Positions 30,900-41,036 of a DNA stretch of 64,000 nt are shown here, piece by piece. Origin of the DNA: Ceratothoa steindachneri (Eukaryota; Arthropoda; Malacostraca; Isopoda; Cymothoidae); contig OZ018323.1 of assembly GCA_963969495.1 (NCBI GenBank), positions 68,159,720 to 68,223,719 on the forward strand, read 5' to 3'. The translations under genes were made by a program, and so were the position numbers. The first letter of the stretch is position 1. Each line of letters opens with the position of its first letter. The notes under the pieces are model-generated. The model ran no database searches. It had not been told where the DNA came from and saw only the letters and a program-made list of their open reading frames with translations.

Positions 30900-31550
30900 G
30901 GCGCGATTGGTTAGAGTGTCGGTGCTAGAGAGATTGTAGTTATTATTTGGATATGGTCACTCGGAAAAGTTGTGCCTGGCTCGTTGTAGTAGTTGAATGG
31001 AAAATCACTACTCGTTAGTATAATGTCTGGAGTAGTCGCGGATCTGTAGGTTATATAGGTTAGGAAATCGAGTCCAACCTGCTGGAGTCTGTTCTTGTTT
31101 AGGTGCATCTTTAGGTTCTTTTTCATTTGTCTTATTGTATCCGGCCGCTCGACATCAACATTGGGACCACCCCGTCAAGCAACGCTATTATATTGTGCAC
31201 GAATAGGGTGAGAAGGTTGTTTATTGGTAAATGCTGTCAGCCAGGAGGTTGGTAAGCACCTGCCACGATAATTCCTCCCACCAATGTGAGTACTTCAATG
31301 TCTACGAAAGAATCATCTAGGACAGGTAACCGTTTGAATGAAAGTTTCCTTCTGATGGCTACTACTTAGACATGGAACCTCTTCTGGATATGGTTCTTGG
31401 ATATTGTTCGGTAGTTTGGAATTTTGATGGTTTCTACTTTGAATATTAGCGCCGTATTCTATTATGAGAAAGATATCAAGGTCAATTATTCGGAATATGT
31501 TACCATAAATCGTTGATTTCTCAGCCCATCTACTCACATTGAATATCACT
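30900..31550 (-). pseudogene. APE-type endonuclease fragment of the - strand non-LTR element
   Basis: Shares the block GLDFLTYITYRSATTPDIIL, FPFNYYNEPG and PSDHI with the + strand copy at 53270-53650, so both belong to one family. SDH is the conserved C-terminal catalytic motif of these endonucleases, which nick target DNA to prime reverse transcription. Confidence 0.7.
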
Positions 31551-32021
31551 TTTTTTTCAATTTATCATTGGTGTTCGTCACCTTGCGTGCTTGGTTGGGT
31601 TTTCTTTTATTGTTCTGTCTAATATTTCTTTGGGTTACTTCTTCCCTTTCGTTTCCCCTTGAAGTCTTTTGTTGGTATTGTTTCGTAAGTCTCTTCGTGT
31701 ATGATTATATTTTCGAACTATATATGCAGCGTTTATTTGTTTTTTTCCCTCTGGGGCTTCAAATTCCCATTTGTACCATTCAGCTCTTATTTCTTTGAAG
31801 ATCTCGGAATTTTCAATTTTGGGGGGAATAGGTGTTTGGTTGCATAGTTAATAAAAAAGTTAGCCTCGCTAAAAATAAAACGGAAGTTAATGTTAAAGCA
31901 TTAACGTTAATGATCATATTACTGTTATAAAACAACACATTAAATGTATTTTTTTCGCTAAAACTAGCTCAAAAATGCGAAAAGTATAAAATATAAAAAA
32001 TTGGCAAAATTATAGAGGAAA
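31551..32021 (-). other. AT-rich flank, probably the 3' end of the interrupted hAT element
   Basis: Contains the internally repetitive GTTAATGTTAAAGCATTAACGTTAATG-type region near 31885-31912, reminiscent of hAT subterminal sequence. The last ten bases (ATAGAGGAAA, 32012-32021) recur at 38101-38110 on the other side of the GC-rich retrotransposon. Assignment to the hAT is inferred from that duplication. Confidence 0.4.
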
Positions 32022-32365
32022 AACATCCATACACATAGAAGATATACACTCAACACTGAAAAGTGCATCCAAGCAGCTGACGAGTCATCACCACTTCCAC
32101 GAGAGTTAATCGCCCAAGAATGTTACCATTTGGTAACTATTAACCTTGAGAGTAGAGCAAGAAGGTTGCCTCGTTTGTCTCATAAGGGCAGCTACGGTCT
32201 GATGGGAGATTCCTCCTGTTTCCGTGGCTCTCAAAAGAGACAGAAGCAAGCGTGGACGGGTTGATTGGAGATACCTCCTGTTCCTGTCCTGCTTGTAAAG
32301 AGGGCATTGGTCTCTTCTCCCCTTTGCACCCGTGGCGCTGATGGGCGAACAAAAGTGACGCCACG
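32022..32365 (+). other. 5' leader of the non-LTR retrotransposon
   Basis: AT-rich for the first ~70 bases, then rising in GC. Such leaders usually carry the internal promoter. No upstream frame on the + strand is convincing. Confidence 0.5.
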
Positions 32366-33939
32366 ATGCAAGGGTCGGCGTCCATAGCCACCACGCCGAA
32401 GTCTGCCAAGCGGACGCGGAATGGGTTAAGTCCACCCTCACCGAACGAGACTTCCACGCCAAAGAGGACCGCCCGAACACTGGAGCCGGAGTTCTCACAG
32501 GCAGAGGAGGCCCCCAGCGATGAAAGCGGTCGCCTCGTCATCGACGAGAGCCCCCAGACCGAGGAGGCCCAGCAGGAGAATGAGGCAGGCTGGTTAACAG
32601 TGTCTCATTCCCGACGAGGACCTCGGTGCACCAGAGTAACACTAGCAGTGCCTACCAGGCTGTGACGGAGCTGGAGAGAGCACACCCTGGCCTGCGGATA
32701 GTCATTCGCACTACTCTCAACGGCGAATACGTCCTCACCCCGAAAAACGATGGGTCGGAGGCCATGCTGCGCCGCCTTGCCGAGGAGGGGGATCGAGTGA
32801 TCCTTCTCGACCCCAGAGTAAAGAGGCACAAGTTGGTGCTTCAACGATATCCGACCACTCTGCCACTCCAGGCCGTCGAGGCTCACCTCCACGTGCACTC
32901 GGCAACACGGCTCCTCGCACACAGAGACAAGGTCCCAACCAGGCAGATCCTTGTAGTGTACGAGGGGCCGCCACCACCCAAGCTGGACCTGGGCAGCTGG
33001 GGCCGCTACGCCCTGCGCCCCTACCAAGGTGAGCCTGTGAGATGCTACAAGTGCCAGCGCTTCGGGCATCTTCAGGCCATGTGCCAAAACTCCGTCAAGT
33101 GCGGCGTGTGCAGCCAAGCGCACCCGACGGAGGAGTGTATCGGTCGCCTCAAGGCCAGCGAGTCCACCACGGCACGGTGCCCCAACTGCACCAAGGGGCA
33201 CCACGCTTGGAACACGAAGTGCCCCGAGCGACAGAGAAGGATGCCACGGGGTCACCGGCGGCAGCAGCAGCAGCAGCAGATGGAACCACGTGCCCCCCCA
33301 ACCCAAAGAAGAGAGCGTCGGTTCATTGCCGCGCCACCCCCAATCGGGTCGGCGTGGGTTAGCCATCAACCCGCGACTCTCGGCCCGCCCGGCACACGTC
33401 TGGGGGGTACACAGGAGGGGGAGCGGCAAAGGCAGGGGGAACCACGTGGGCCTTCCCAGCAACAAGGCAACCGACGCCTTGTTCCAGCGCCACCACCAAA
33501 AAGGCTGGCGTGGGCTTCCCACCCACCCCTTACCCCTCAACAGCCTGGCACAAGTCAGGTCGAGACAGGGGAAGAGGACAGGCAGGGAGCGAGAGAGGGT
33601 ACCAGTAGCTGCACAGCCAGCAACTCCGCTCACACCTCCACCCAGCAACCCACCCCCTCTGTCCCCAAGCCACAGAGGAGGAAGGGACACAGGCGTCGGG
33701 CCCACCGCGCCCGCCCAGACGAGGAGCAGTCCACGGTGCTACCCAATGCCCAACCAGCGACAGGGTCTCAACGTGGACCCCCAGGTTATTGCGAGGGACT
33801 CAATGAGGAGGGCAGAGCCATCGTGGACGTCATTCTCGCGTGTGTCGTACAGCTGGTGAAGAAGCTGCTCGACCGCCGGCAGGGCACCGCAGCCCCACCG
33901 AGCAGGACCTTGACGCACTCCTCCGCGAAGAGGTGTTAA
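32366..33939 (+). CDS. Non-LTR ORF1: Gag-like nucleic-acid-binding protein, with one frameshift
   Basis: An ATG at 32366 opens a Ser/Pro-rich N-terminus ending ENEAGWLTVSHSRRGPR, a tryptophan-containing block typical before the RNA-binding core of such ORF1 proteins. Between about 32584 and 32626 the frame must shift by one base to continue as HPGLRIVIRTTL and onward. The second frame runs to a TAA at 33937-33939. Three zinc knuckles follow one another: CYKCQRFGHLQAMC, CGVCSQAHPTEEC and CPNCTKGHHAWNTKC. The C-terminal half is Pro/Gln/Arg-rich low-complexity sequence. ORF1 coats the element RNA to form the particle for retrotransposition. The frameshift may be a disabling mutation or a sequencing error. 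The frame from 32626 alone begins with GTG and is not a natural start. Confidence 0.8.
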
Positions 33940-34041
33940 CCGCCGTCACAGAGGGTGCCCTCCAGCCCCCCCCCCCATCATCTACCACGCCGAGAGGTCC
34001 CACTCAACACCCTCTGCACCCACCGCACGCCCACAACCAAG

Positions 34042-37000
34042 ATGGAAGCGTGGATTGACAGCACAGCCCACGCACCGGCGCCCACGCTGAGGGTGCTGCA
34101 GTGGAATGTGCAGGGGCTCCGCCCCAAGAAACATGAGCTGCTGCAAGCCGTCTTCCAAGAAGACCTGGACCTGGTTCTCCTACAGGAGACTCTCACGCCC
34201 GCCAGCTTTAAATGGCGAGTCGCAGGCTACACCCTCCACTCGCTTCCGGCTGGTGACGGAAATGGGCGTGGCTGTGCAGCCCTCATACGAAACACCATCC
34301 CGCACAAGAGGATCGCCGCACCCGTGTACTGTGGTGACGGCGTGGAGGTCCTGGCACTAGAGCTACAGCTGGGGCCGCTCACTCTCACTGTATACAATAT
34401 ATACAGGAGCCAGCGGTACCCGCTTGATGTTGGGGAGCTGCTCTCCCTCGCATCCCACTCCAGCCTCCTTGTAGCGGGTGACTTCAACGCCCACCACCCC
34501 GTGCTGCAGTCTGTGTCACCCACTAACGTGACCGGGCGCCACCTGGCCGACCTGCTCGAAGAAGTTCCTGCCGTTCGACTACTGAACACAGGGAAGGCCA
34601 CGCACGTCCATGGGGGGCGGCTCGACCTCACGCTGGTGTCGGGCGACCTACAGCCCGGTGCCACCTGGCAGGTCCACCCTACCCTCACCAGCGACCATTA
34701 CGGGACCCTCACCACCCTCACTGTGGCCTCACCAGCTCTTCCTCTCCCGCCGCCCCAGTGGAACGTCAGGAGGGCGGATTGGGCAAAGTTCCAAGCCTCC
34801 CTGGCCGAATGGTGGTCCACGTATGTGCCTCCGGCGGACCTGCACCTGCAGGAGAGGGACCTTAAGGCGGCCATAGAGAGTGCAGCTTACGCGGCCATGC
34901 CCAGGACAGCCTCAAATCGCCGCCGGCGCCCGGACTGGTGGTTTTATAACGAGGAAGTCCGGGAGCACAATCACCGCGTCAACGTCCACAGGAGGTTGTA
35001 CGAGAAGCGCCCAACGGCCATCAACCTGCAGCTCCTGCAGGACGTGGTAGCCCGCGCGCGACAGGTGTCCCTGAGCGCCAGGGAGGCAAAGTGGCTGGAG
35101 TGGTGCGCCTCTTTCAGCCAACACACCTCCCTCGGCCAGCTGTGGGGGAGCTTCAGGAAGGCCTCAGGCGCCGCCCCGACCCGCCCAGCTGCCAACCCAC
35201 GCCCACAGCAAGAGGCAGATCGGCTGGCGAACTGCTTTACAGCGAGGGGTTCTAGCGAGCAGCTTCCTCCCCACACCAGCTACCTCCAGCAGCAGCTGCG
35301 CCCACAGAGCAACGAAGAGGTCAGGGATGCGCGGGGCCAGCCGCACGCGACGGACCAGCCTTTCACGCTTGAGGAGCTGGCCAGGGCGAAACGTCGACGT
35401 GACACAGCGGCGGGAGCCGACGGAGTGCGGTACTCTATGCTGGCGCACGCTGGGCCCGCCGGGGACGCCGCGCTGCTAGCCCTTCTGAACGCGTCGTGGT
35501 TGGCGGGCCGTCTGCCGCCCTCCTGGAAGGACGCCGACATCCAGCCCATCCCCAAGCCGAAGGATCACACCACCTTCAGGCCAATCTCCCTCCTGAGCTG
35601 CACCGGAAAAACGGTGGAGAAGATGGTGCTGACTCGCCTACAGTGGAGCGTGGGAAGCCTTCATCACCACGTGTTCGGCTACACCAGGGGAGGGAGCACG
35701 GCGGACTGCCTCATCACCCTCCTGGCTCAAGCCAACAACCAGCCCACCATCGTAGTCTTCCTTGACCTCGAGAAGGCTTTCGAGCTGGCTAGCCCCCGCG
35801 CCATACTGGCCGCCCTTGTGAGGAAGGGCATCCGAGGGAGACTGCTGGGCTGGCTCCAGGACTACCTTCACCAGCGCCGAGCCCGCGTGAAGTTCCAGGG
35901 TCACAAGTCTTCCTACCTTACCTTCGAGAACGGGACACCCCAGGGCGGCATCCTCAGCCCGTTCCTTTTCAACGTGCTGATGGAACAGCTGGTCGCCCTC
36001 CCCTATCGGGAAGGAACCATCCTCCTTAGCTACGCCGACGACCTGGCGCTCGTCGTCACCGGGCGCGGCGACAAGCTCGTGCGGGCCCAAGAAGCGCTGC
36101 ACCTCATCACTGCCAAGTGCGAAGAGCTGGGGCTCAAGATCTCGGCAGAAAAGTCCCGGGCCATGGCCATCAAGACTTGCACACCTGCTGGCCAGCAGCT
36201 TCGCGTCCAAGGAGTCGGCCTGGCCTGGACCGACTCCTACCAGTACCTCGGAGTGTGGGTGGACAGACGGCTGTCCTTCACGCAGCATGTCACGCACCTG
36301 AGGGAGCGGACGCAGGCCCGGCTGAATGTGATGAGGGCCATGACGCGGCCGAGCGCTGGTGCAACCTTCCCCGTCCTCCGCCTCTACTACCTCCAGGCAG
36401 TGCGCTCCCTAGTGGACTACAGTGCACCGGTTCTTGTAGCGCTGCCCCGGCAGCAGCAACAGCGCCTGGAGGTGATACAAAACACCGCCATGAGGACCAT
36501 GTTAGGGGCACCCAGGTGGTGCACTGCCTGTGTCATGCAGAGTGAGGCCAACCTGGTGCCCCTCACCGCCAGGGTGGATTGCATTGTGGCCTGTCGGGTG
36601 GCCAGAGTGCTCCAGCGCGACGTTGAAGGTGTTGCGCAGAGGAGACTCCGAATGGCCGTGGCGCAGGGCATCGAGTGCCTGCGTAACAACAGGTGGCTCG
36701 TAAACGTCAGCCTAGCAACCAACTCCCTCAACCGGGCAGGGAACTGGCTGTGGCGCGACCCCGACACCCCCCACCCCGCCTACGTTCCACCACCACCATG
36801 GGACCCCCCCGCCGCACACTTCACCGCCACACAGTTGCCCGACAGCAAAGCGAACTGCCTCACCGAGGAGCTGCGCCAGCACGCCCTCATGGCCATGTCT
36901 GAGGTCACGGAGCCAGGCAGCGCAGTGTACTTCACCGACGGCTCCGTAGACCCCGACAGCGGGAGGTCCGGCGCCGCCTTCGTCACGAGCGGCTTGACGC

Positions 37001-37797
37001 AAGCGTGGAGGACATCAGACCACTGCTCCACCCTCCAGACGGAGCTGGTAGCAATCCTGCACGCCCTCCAGCACGCTCTGCTCCGCCGGGAGGCCACTGT
37101 GGTGATACACACTGACTCTCGGTCGGGACTACAGGCGCTGCAGCACGCCCACGCCCATGCCTACACCCGGGACAACATCCACCTCACCCCGACAATCCTG
37201 TGCACCCTGCAGGACCTGGCAGCTCAGGGCAGGCGTGTCCGGCTCCACTGGATTCCCAGCCACGTTGGCGTGCGCGGCAACGATGCTGCCGACGAGGCTG
37301 CCAAGCGAGCCGCCCACGGCCCCATCATCACCTGGACCGTGCGCCCCAGCCTGCAGCAGCTCAAGGTGCAGGTTAAACGCGGGGCCGCCCACAACGCCCA
37401 CCAGCAGCACCAAGAATGGGAAGCATTCAAGAGGCAAGCGGCGTGGTATGCTGCAGCCACAGCCTATCGCCCACTGAACCCATCCTTCCAGCAGCCCAGA
37501 GCGAACGGCGTGCTGCTACAGCGTGTGAGGCTGGGTTACTCCACGCGGGAAGAGCTGCACGCCGACTTTGTGGCAGGGAGGTGCGAATACTGCGGCGGCC
37601 GCTCCCGGCGCCCACTGGTGCACTACCTCCTCTCCTGCCCAGCCATCGCCCGCCTCAGGCCAGAGCGAGCGCCAGCCCCTGCCCCTGTAAGAGGCGCCCT
37701 ACTGAGGGCGCGAGAGGCAAGAGCCGCCCAGGTGGTCCGCCACACCCCAACAAACGAGCTGCTGGAGGTGCTGAGAACAGCACCCCCTCCGCGCTGA
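34042..37797 (+). CDS. Non-LTR ORF2: endonuclease, reverse transcriptase, RNase H polyprotein (intact)
   Basis: From the first ATG (34042) the protein has 1251 residues; the frame is open from 33940. Endonuclease: WNVQG (N22), LLQET (E49), AGDFNAHH (D147), SDH (218-219). RT: IPKPKDHTTFRPISLLS, VVFLDLEKAFEL (D575), GTPQGGILSPFLFNVL and YADD (664-667). RNase H: FTDGS (D966), TEL (E1001), HTDSRSGLQAL (D1025), HWIPSHVGVRGNDAADEAA. A terminal CEYC...H...C zinc-binding motif starts near 1181. All catalytic residues are present and no stop interrupts, so it may encode active enzyme that nicks DNA and copies its own RNA at the site. It is in the same frame as ORF1, separated by one stop and ~100 bases. 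Long antisense frames here reflect GC bias. Confidence 0.93.
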   Translation: MEAWIDSTAHAPAPTLRVLQWNVQGLRPKKHELLQAVFQEDLDLVLLQETLTPASFKWRVAGYTLHSLPAGDGNGRGCAALIRNTIPHKRIAAPVYCGDGVEVLALELQLGPLTLTVYNIYRSQRYPLDVGELLSLASHSSLLVAGDFNAHHPVLQSVSPTNVTGRHLADLLEEVPAVRLLNTGKATHVHGGRLDLTLVSGDLQPGATWQVHPTLTSDHYGTLTTLTVASPALPLPPPQWNVRRADWAKFQASLAEWWSTYVPPADLHLQERDLKAAIESAAYAAMPRTASNRRRRPDWWFYNEEVREHNHRVNVHRRLYEKRPTAINLQLLQDVVARARQVSLSAREAKWLEWCASFSQHTSLGQLWGSFRKASGAAPTRPAANPRPQQEADRLANCFTARGSSEQLPPHTSYLQQQLRPQSNEEVRDARGQPHATDQPFTLEELARAKRRRDTAAGADGVRYSMLAHAGPAGDAALLALLNASWLAGRLPPSWKDADIQPIPKPKDHTTFRPISLLSCTGKTVEKMVLTRLQWSVGSLHHHVFGYTRGGSTADCLITLLAQANNQPTIVVFLDLEKAFELASPRAILAALVRKGIRGRLLGWLQDYLHQRRARVKFQGHKSSYLTFENGTPQGGILSPFLFNVLMEQLVALPYREGTILLSYADDLALVVTGRGDKLVRAQEALHLITAKCEELGLKISAEKSRAMAIKTCTPAGQQLRVQGVGLAWTDSYQYLGVWVDRRLSFTQHVTHLRERTQARLNVMRAMTRPSAGATFPVLRLYYLQAVRSLVDYSAPVLVALPRQQQQRLEVIQNTAMRTMLGAPRWCTACVMQSEANLVPLTARVDCIVACRVARVLQRDVEGVAQRRLRMAVAQGIECLRNNRWLVNVSLATNSLNRAGNWLWRDPDTPHPAYVPPPPWDPPAAHFTATQLPDSKANCLTEELRQHALMAMSEVTEPGSAVYFTDGSVDPDSGRSGAAFVTSGLTQAWRTSDHCSTLQTELVAILHALQHALLRREATVVIHTDSRSGLQALQHAHAHAYTRDNIHLTPTILCTLQDLAAQGRRVRLHWIPSHVGVRGNDAADEAAKRAAHGPIITWTVRPSLQQLKVQVKRGAAHNAHQQHQEWEAFKRQAAWYAAATAYRPLNPSFQQPRANGVLLQRVRLGYSTREELHADFVAGRCEYCGGRSRRPLVHYLLSCPAIARLRPERAPAPAPVRGALLRAREARAAQVVRHTPTNELLEVLRTAPPPR

Positions 37798-38100
37798 TCG
37801 CCGCTCGTGCCCAGCCGGGCGATAGGTGATGAAGACCGACGCCACCCACTTGCAGCAGACAAGAAACGCGTGGGACGCTCCACCACGTCTTACTGCACGC
37901 CAACACTGACGGGCTGCCCGCTTTGTGTAATGTGTGCATTTATACATGTATTTATATTATTGTATCATATTATTACTGTATTTGTCTTTTTTGTCGTTTT
38001 TTTTTGTTGTTTGTTTGTTTTGTTTTTATTTTATTATTATTTGTATTATGATCATGTATAAATGTACTCTATTGCACAGTAAACCTATAAAATCAATCAA
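37798..38100 (+). other. 3' UTR and tail of the non-LTR retrotransposon
   Basis: GC-rich at first, then T-rich (TTTTTTGTTGTTTGTTTG around 38000), ending TATAAAATCAATCAA directly before the duplicated ATAGAGGAAA. A simple-sequence 3' tail replaces poly(A), as in I-like elements. Confidence 0.6.
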
Positions 38101-38110
38101 ATAGAGGAAA

Positions 38111-39780
38111 CACAAAATGAGAAAACAGAGTACTTTATTGAAACACAATATTATTATTAAATAATAAACAATGATTGATAAATTAGTCAAATGAAACAGG
38201 AAGGAAAAACACATGAAAGAAAATAATGGCATGATAGACGATAGAGACAATCTATGTTTTTGTTTCTATATTCTTCTCAAAATCAATTTTGCCAATAAAG
38301 TGCATGTTCTCATTCATGACAATTAGTGTATGATAGTTTTCATCAGACAGGGATGATATCTTGGCCATCAAGATAGCTTTGCCAAATAAGAACAAACGCT
38401 CTATTGCAGCATTAGAGGGAATGAGTGTGTTGAACCTGATGAACAAGTCCAACAACACTTGTTCTCCCAAGAAAGCAGCATTTGCTAGCAATTCCTTGGA
38501 GTTGGTCTTGAGATAGGCCTTGACTAAGTTCTGTGACTTGGCTTTCATTGACTTATGGTTCATGCTGCCCTCTTGTTGCTGAGCAACGGTAGTGAATAAG
38601 TCATACTCTCAATCTTCATTGTTTCTGCTTCTACTATTACTGCTCAATTCGTCCATGTGCTGCCTCAAGGCCTCATCGATTTTACTCTCCATGCTTTTCC
38701 TCACCTTGGCAACCTGGGTTTTGTCATACTTCCTTAACCACAAAAGGCGGAAGTTAGGGAATGCAGCAGCCAGCTGACATTCATCATTATCCACGAGTTG
38801 AGAAACCTTTTGAAGTTGACTGTTGAAAATGTAGCCACCCATTGACTGCAATAGACGAGGTCTTTTGACTTCAAGTACTTGAGCCTGAAGACCTTCGCAG
38901 CCACTGTTGGTAGCAGTTCTAAGGTACGCTTGCTCCTCCCTCTGGATCTTGTTAAACGCTTGAGGAACAGGTAACAAGACCTGGAAATAAAGCAAGGGGG
39001 GAGTATTAGCTCAGCAATTCAGTATATTTTATAAATTAAAATTTGCACATAAACATACTAGTAAAGAATATATTAGCAAATTAAATAATTTAAATATAAA
39101 TATTAATTATTTTATTATTAATTTAATAAATTATTACCTTGGCATACCCCTTCAGTAAGCAAACATTCTGGTTCTTGAGACTGTTGACCTTCAGCTGGAC
39201 CATGACTCTGGAAAGCAAGCCTCTTAGTCTACAGGAATATTGTTTAGGAATACTACAGAGTCATAGGTGGAGTTCCACTTCGTGTTGGGGACAACTAATC
39301 TCATTTCCACCTCAGCGTAGATAACATTTATGGATGACTAAAGCCAAAAGCCATAATGCAGGTTCAAGAAGGCGCGTGCCTTCGCTATGGCAGCGCTGTA
39401 GCTCACCTTGAACACTAAACCCTGTAGTGCAGCCTCTGCATCCTTGCTGGCCACTAGGTTAAAGGCGTAGGCAGCACACTCCATATGAGCTGGTAGGTTG
39501 ATGGGATTGTCAAAGATAGTGTTGACATCTTCAAGTTCAGGACCAGCCACAGACAGGTAGTCTGTCAGGGAAACAACTCATATTTCTGCTCGAGTTCGTC
39601 AACGGATCCAGTCAACACGTTAACCACCGCATCATCATCACGATCAGGGTGGTTGTCCACATCCTGAGCCACTGGAGGGTCTGGCAGTGTGTCAGCATCT
39701 GCTCCAAACTGGGCATATGCCTTCACAAAGTCATTGGCATTGCCTTTTGTTAAACTTAAATAGAAAGACATTCTAAGTTG
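38111..39780 (-). mobile_element. Decayed hAT transposon interrupted by the GC-rich retrotransposon
   Basis: Transposase fragments lie on the - strand from about 39771 to 38252. The 3' flank is separated from 31551-32021 by the retrotransposon. Terminal inverted repeats could not be matched, probably because the right end is lost near 39.9 kb where non-LTR sequence begins. Confidence 0.65.
38252..39771 (-). pseudogene. hAT-family transposase, frameshifted, with one intron
   Basis: The C-terminal hAT dimerisation block is clear: LLDLFIRFNTLIPSNAAIER, LFLFGKAILMAKISSLSDEN. Upstream come AAFPNFRLLWLR, a VLLPVPQAFNKIQREEQAYL block, a WNSTYDS signature in another frame near 39270, and HMECAAYAFNLVAS near 39480. 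A GT-AG intron appears at 39137-38982 on the - strand (donor after YAK, acceptor before VLLPVP). At least two frameshifts separate the N-terminal pieces. It would have catalysed cut-and-paste transposition. Confidence 0.78.
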
Positions 39781-39989
39781 CTTATAAAATGAGTATTACA
39801 ATTAAAAATTTAAAAATTTAATTTCTAAATAAAATGAATATACAATTTAAAATTTATTTTTAAATCAGATCCTGATACGAATATCAGGCATATAAAATTT
39901 AACCTACGAAAATAAAAAATGGGGATAGGCGAGAGCAGCTGAACGTGGAATATAGCCTTCCGACCTTTTACTTTCTCTTTCTCCTTGGT

Positions 39990-40999
39990 CACAAGTTTGG
40001 TTATTTGCGTGGGTTGGCTCGTTGTCGACATTTTGGACTCCATCCCAAATGGCAAACCCTCGCCGGACCTTGGTGTTGGGGCAGACGAGGTAAACAGCGA
40101 GATTACCATTCTGCCAGGTGGAGGGGCTCCCATCTGACCATTCTTTATGCGGCAATGAGGTTTCCCTTTGCCATCTTAAGAGCAACTTTCGGGGAGCTAC
40201 AACCCTGTGTTTTCTAAGCCCCCTCTTCAAAAATCTTCTGACGGAGTTGACGTTTATCCCTATCTTTTACAAACAGGTTCAGAGGTTTACCGCTTACCCC
40301 CTTTTGAAGAGTTGCCTCCAGGCGAGTCTGTATTTGCAGTGGGCACACCTATGATTTCTCAGGGACCCATCAAGAACACGGCGAGGCAAAGAACGCACCG
40401 CCTCGATTCCAGGACCCTCCGATGGAAGCAAGTGAATTACTTCAACCCCTTTAGAGGGGTAAGAGGAGGCATTGACCCCTCGGTCTTTCCCAGATACCTC
40501 GTGGACCCGAGGTTAGTTACCCTAATTAGGACAGGCATACCTGCTCCTTCCTTTTTACTAATGGAAGTCGGCATGCCGGCTCCACTGATGTTTGTGGCGG
40601 GCCCTAGACCCTATGAGTTCCTGGTTGGGATGCCCGACAGCGGGGAGAACACATAGAGTCCCCTCCTGAAGTAGAAATGGCCCCGTAGGGGGCCTCTATC
40701 CCAGATGGTAGGGTCTTCCATGGGGGAGAACCTGGGTTCGGTTCCAGATAACACCAAACCTGAGTTCGCCGCTGTGCAAGGTCATCCTGACGCAGCACTG
40801 GCCCCCGAGGACACACAAGAGTGGAAGGGACCTCTGCCCCGCCTGGTGCACCTTTGTCAGGCAAAACCTTTTTCATTTCGGAGAAGGATATGTGTGAGGA
40901 TAGTCCGTCCGGCTCTGGGGACTCTTCTGGGGGGAAGGGGGTAGAAGCAGGCTCACTCCCCGACATCCCAAGAATAAATCAGTCAAGGAGGACTAAGGG

Positions 41000-41036
<37 letters not shown>

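Larger units (their letters stand above)
28850..31550 (-). mobile_element. Decayed non-LTR retrotransposon (endonuclease + RT, Jockey/CR1-like group)
   Basis: From high to low coordinates: an endonuclease start (MIFNVSRWAEKSTIYGNI) near 31549, a C-terminal endonuclease block ending PSDHIQIITTISLAPT near 30911-31126, RT fragments with TGYFPNEYKLANLCFITK and ISLLEFVSKILELI at 29873-30163, and an FADD catalytic box (complement of 29594-29605). A ~700 bp AT-rich 3' tail follows, containing AGGCTTGAAAGCT (complement of 29003-29015) and the TGCCC..GGGCA hairpin (28883-28901). Many frameshifts and stops. The clade is uncertain. Confidence 0.68.
32022..38100 (+). mobile_element. Full-length, GC-rich non-LTR retrotransposon (Jockey/I-type with RNase H), flanked by 10 bp duplication
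   Basis: A ~6.1 kb unit with a ~340 bp 5' leader, ORF1 (zinc-knuckle nucleic-acid-binding protein), ORF2 (endonuclease, RT, RNase H, terminal zinc-binding motif), a ~300 bp 3' UTR and an AATCAATCAA-type simple tail. ATAGAGGAAA occurs at 32012-32021 and 38101-38110, a credible target-site duplication. The coding part is strikingly GC-rich against AT-rich flanks, and ORF2 is undamaged, so the insertion is young. The RNase H and EN+RT architecture is known from the I and some Jockey-related clades; exact clade needs a phylogeny. Confidence 0.85.

Noticed and set aside
32605..33705. 366-codon - strand frame opposite non-LTR ORF1, and similar long antisense frames across 34.2-37.9 kb
   Set aside because: Shadows caused by the high GC content of the retrotransposon; no domain on that strand while the + strand has full EN, RT and RNase H motifs.
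33290..33859. 189-codon + strand frame overlapping ORF1
   Set aside because: Out-of-frame reading of the Pro/Arg-rich C-terminus of ORF1; no motif.
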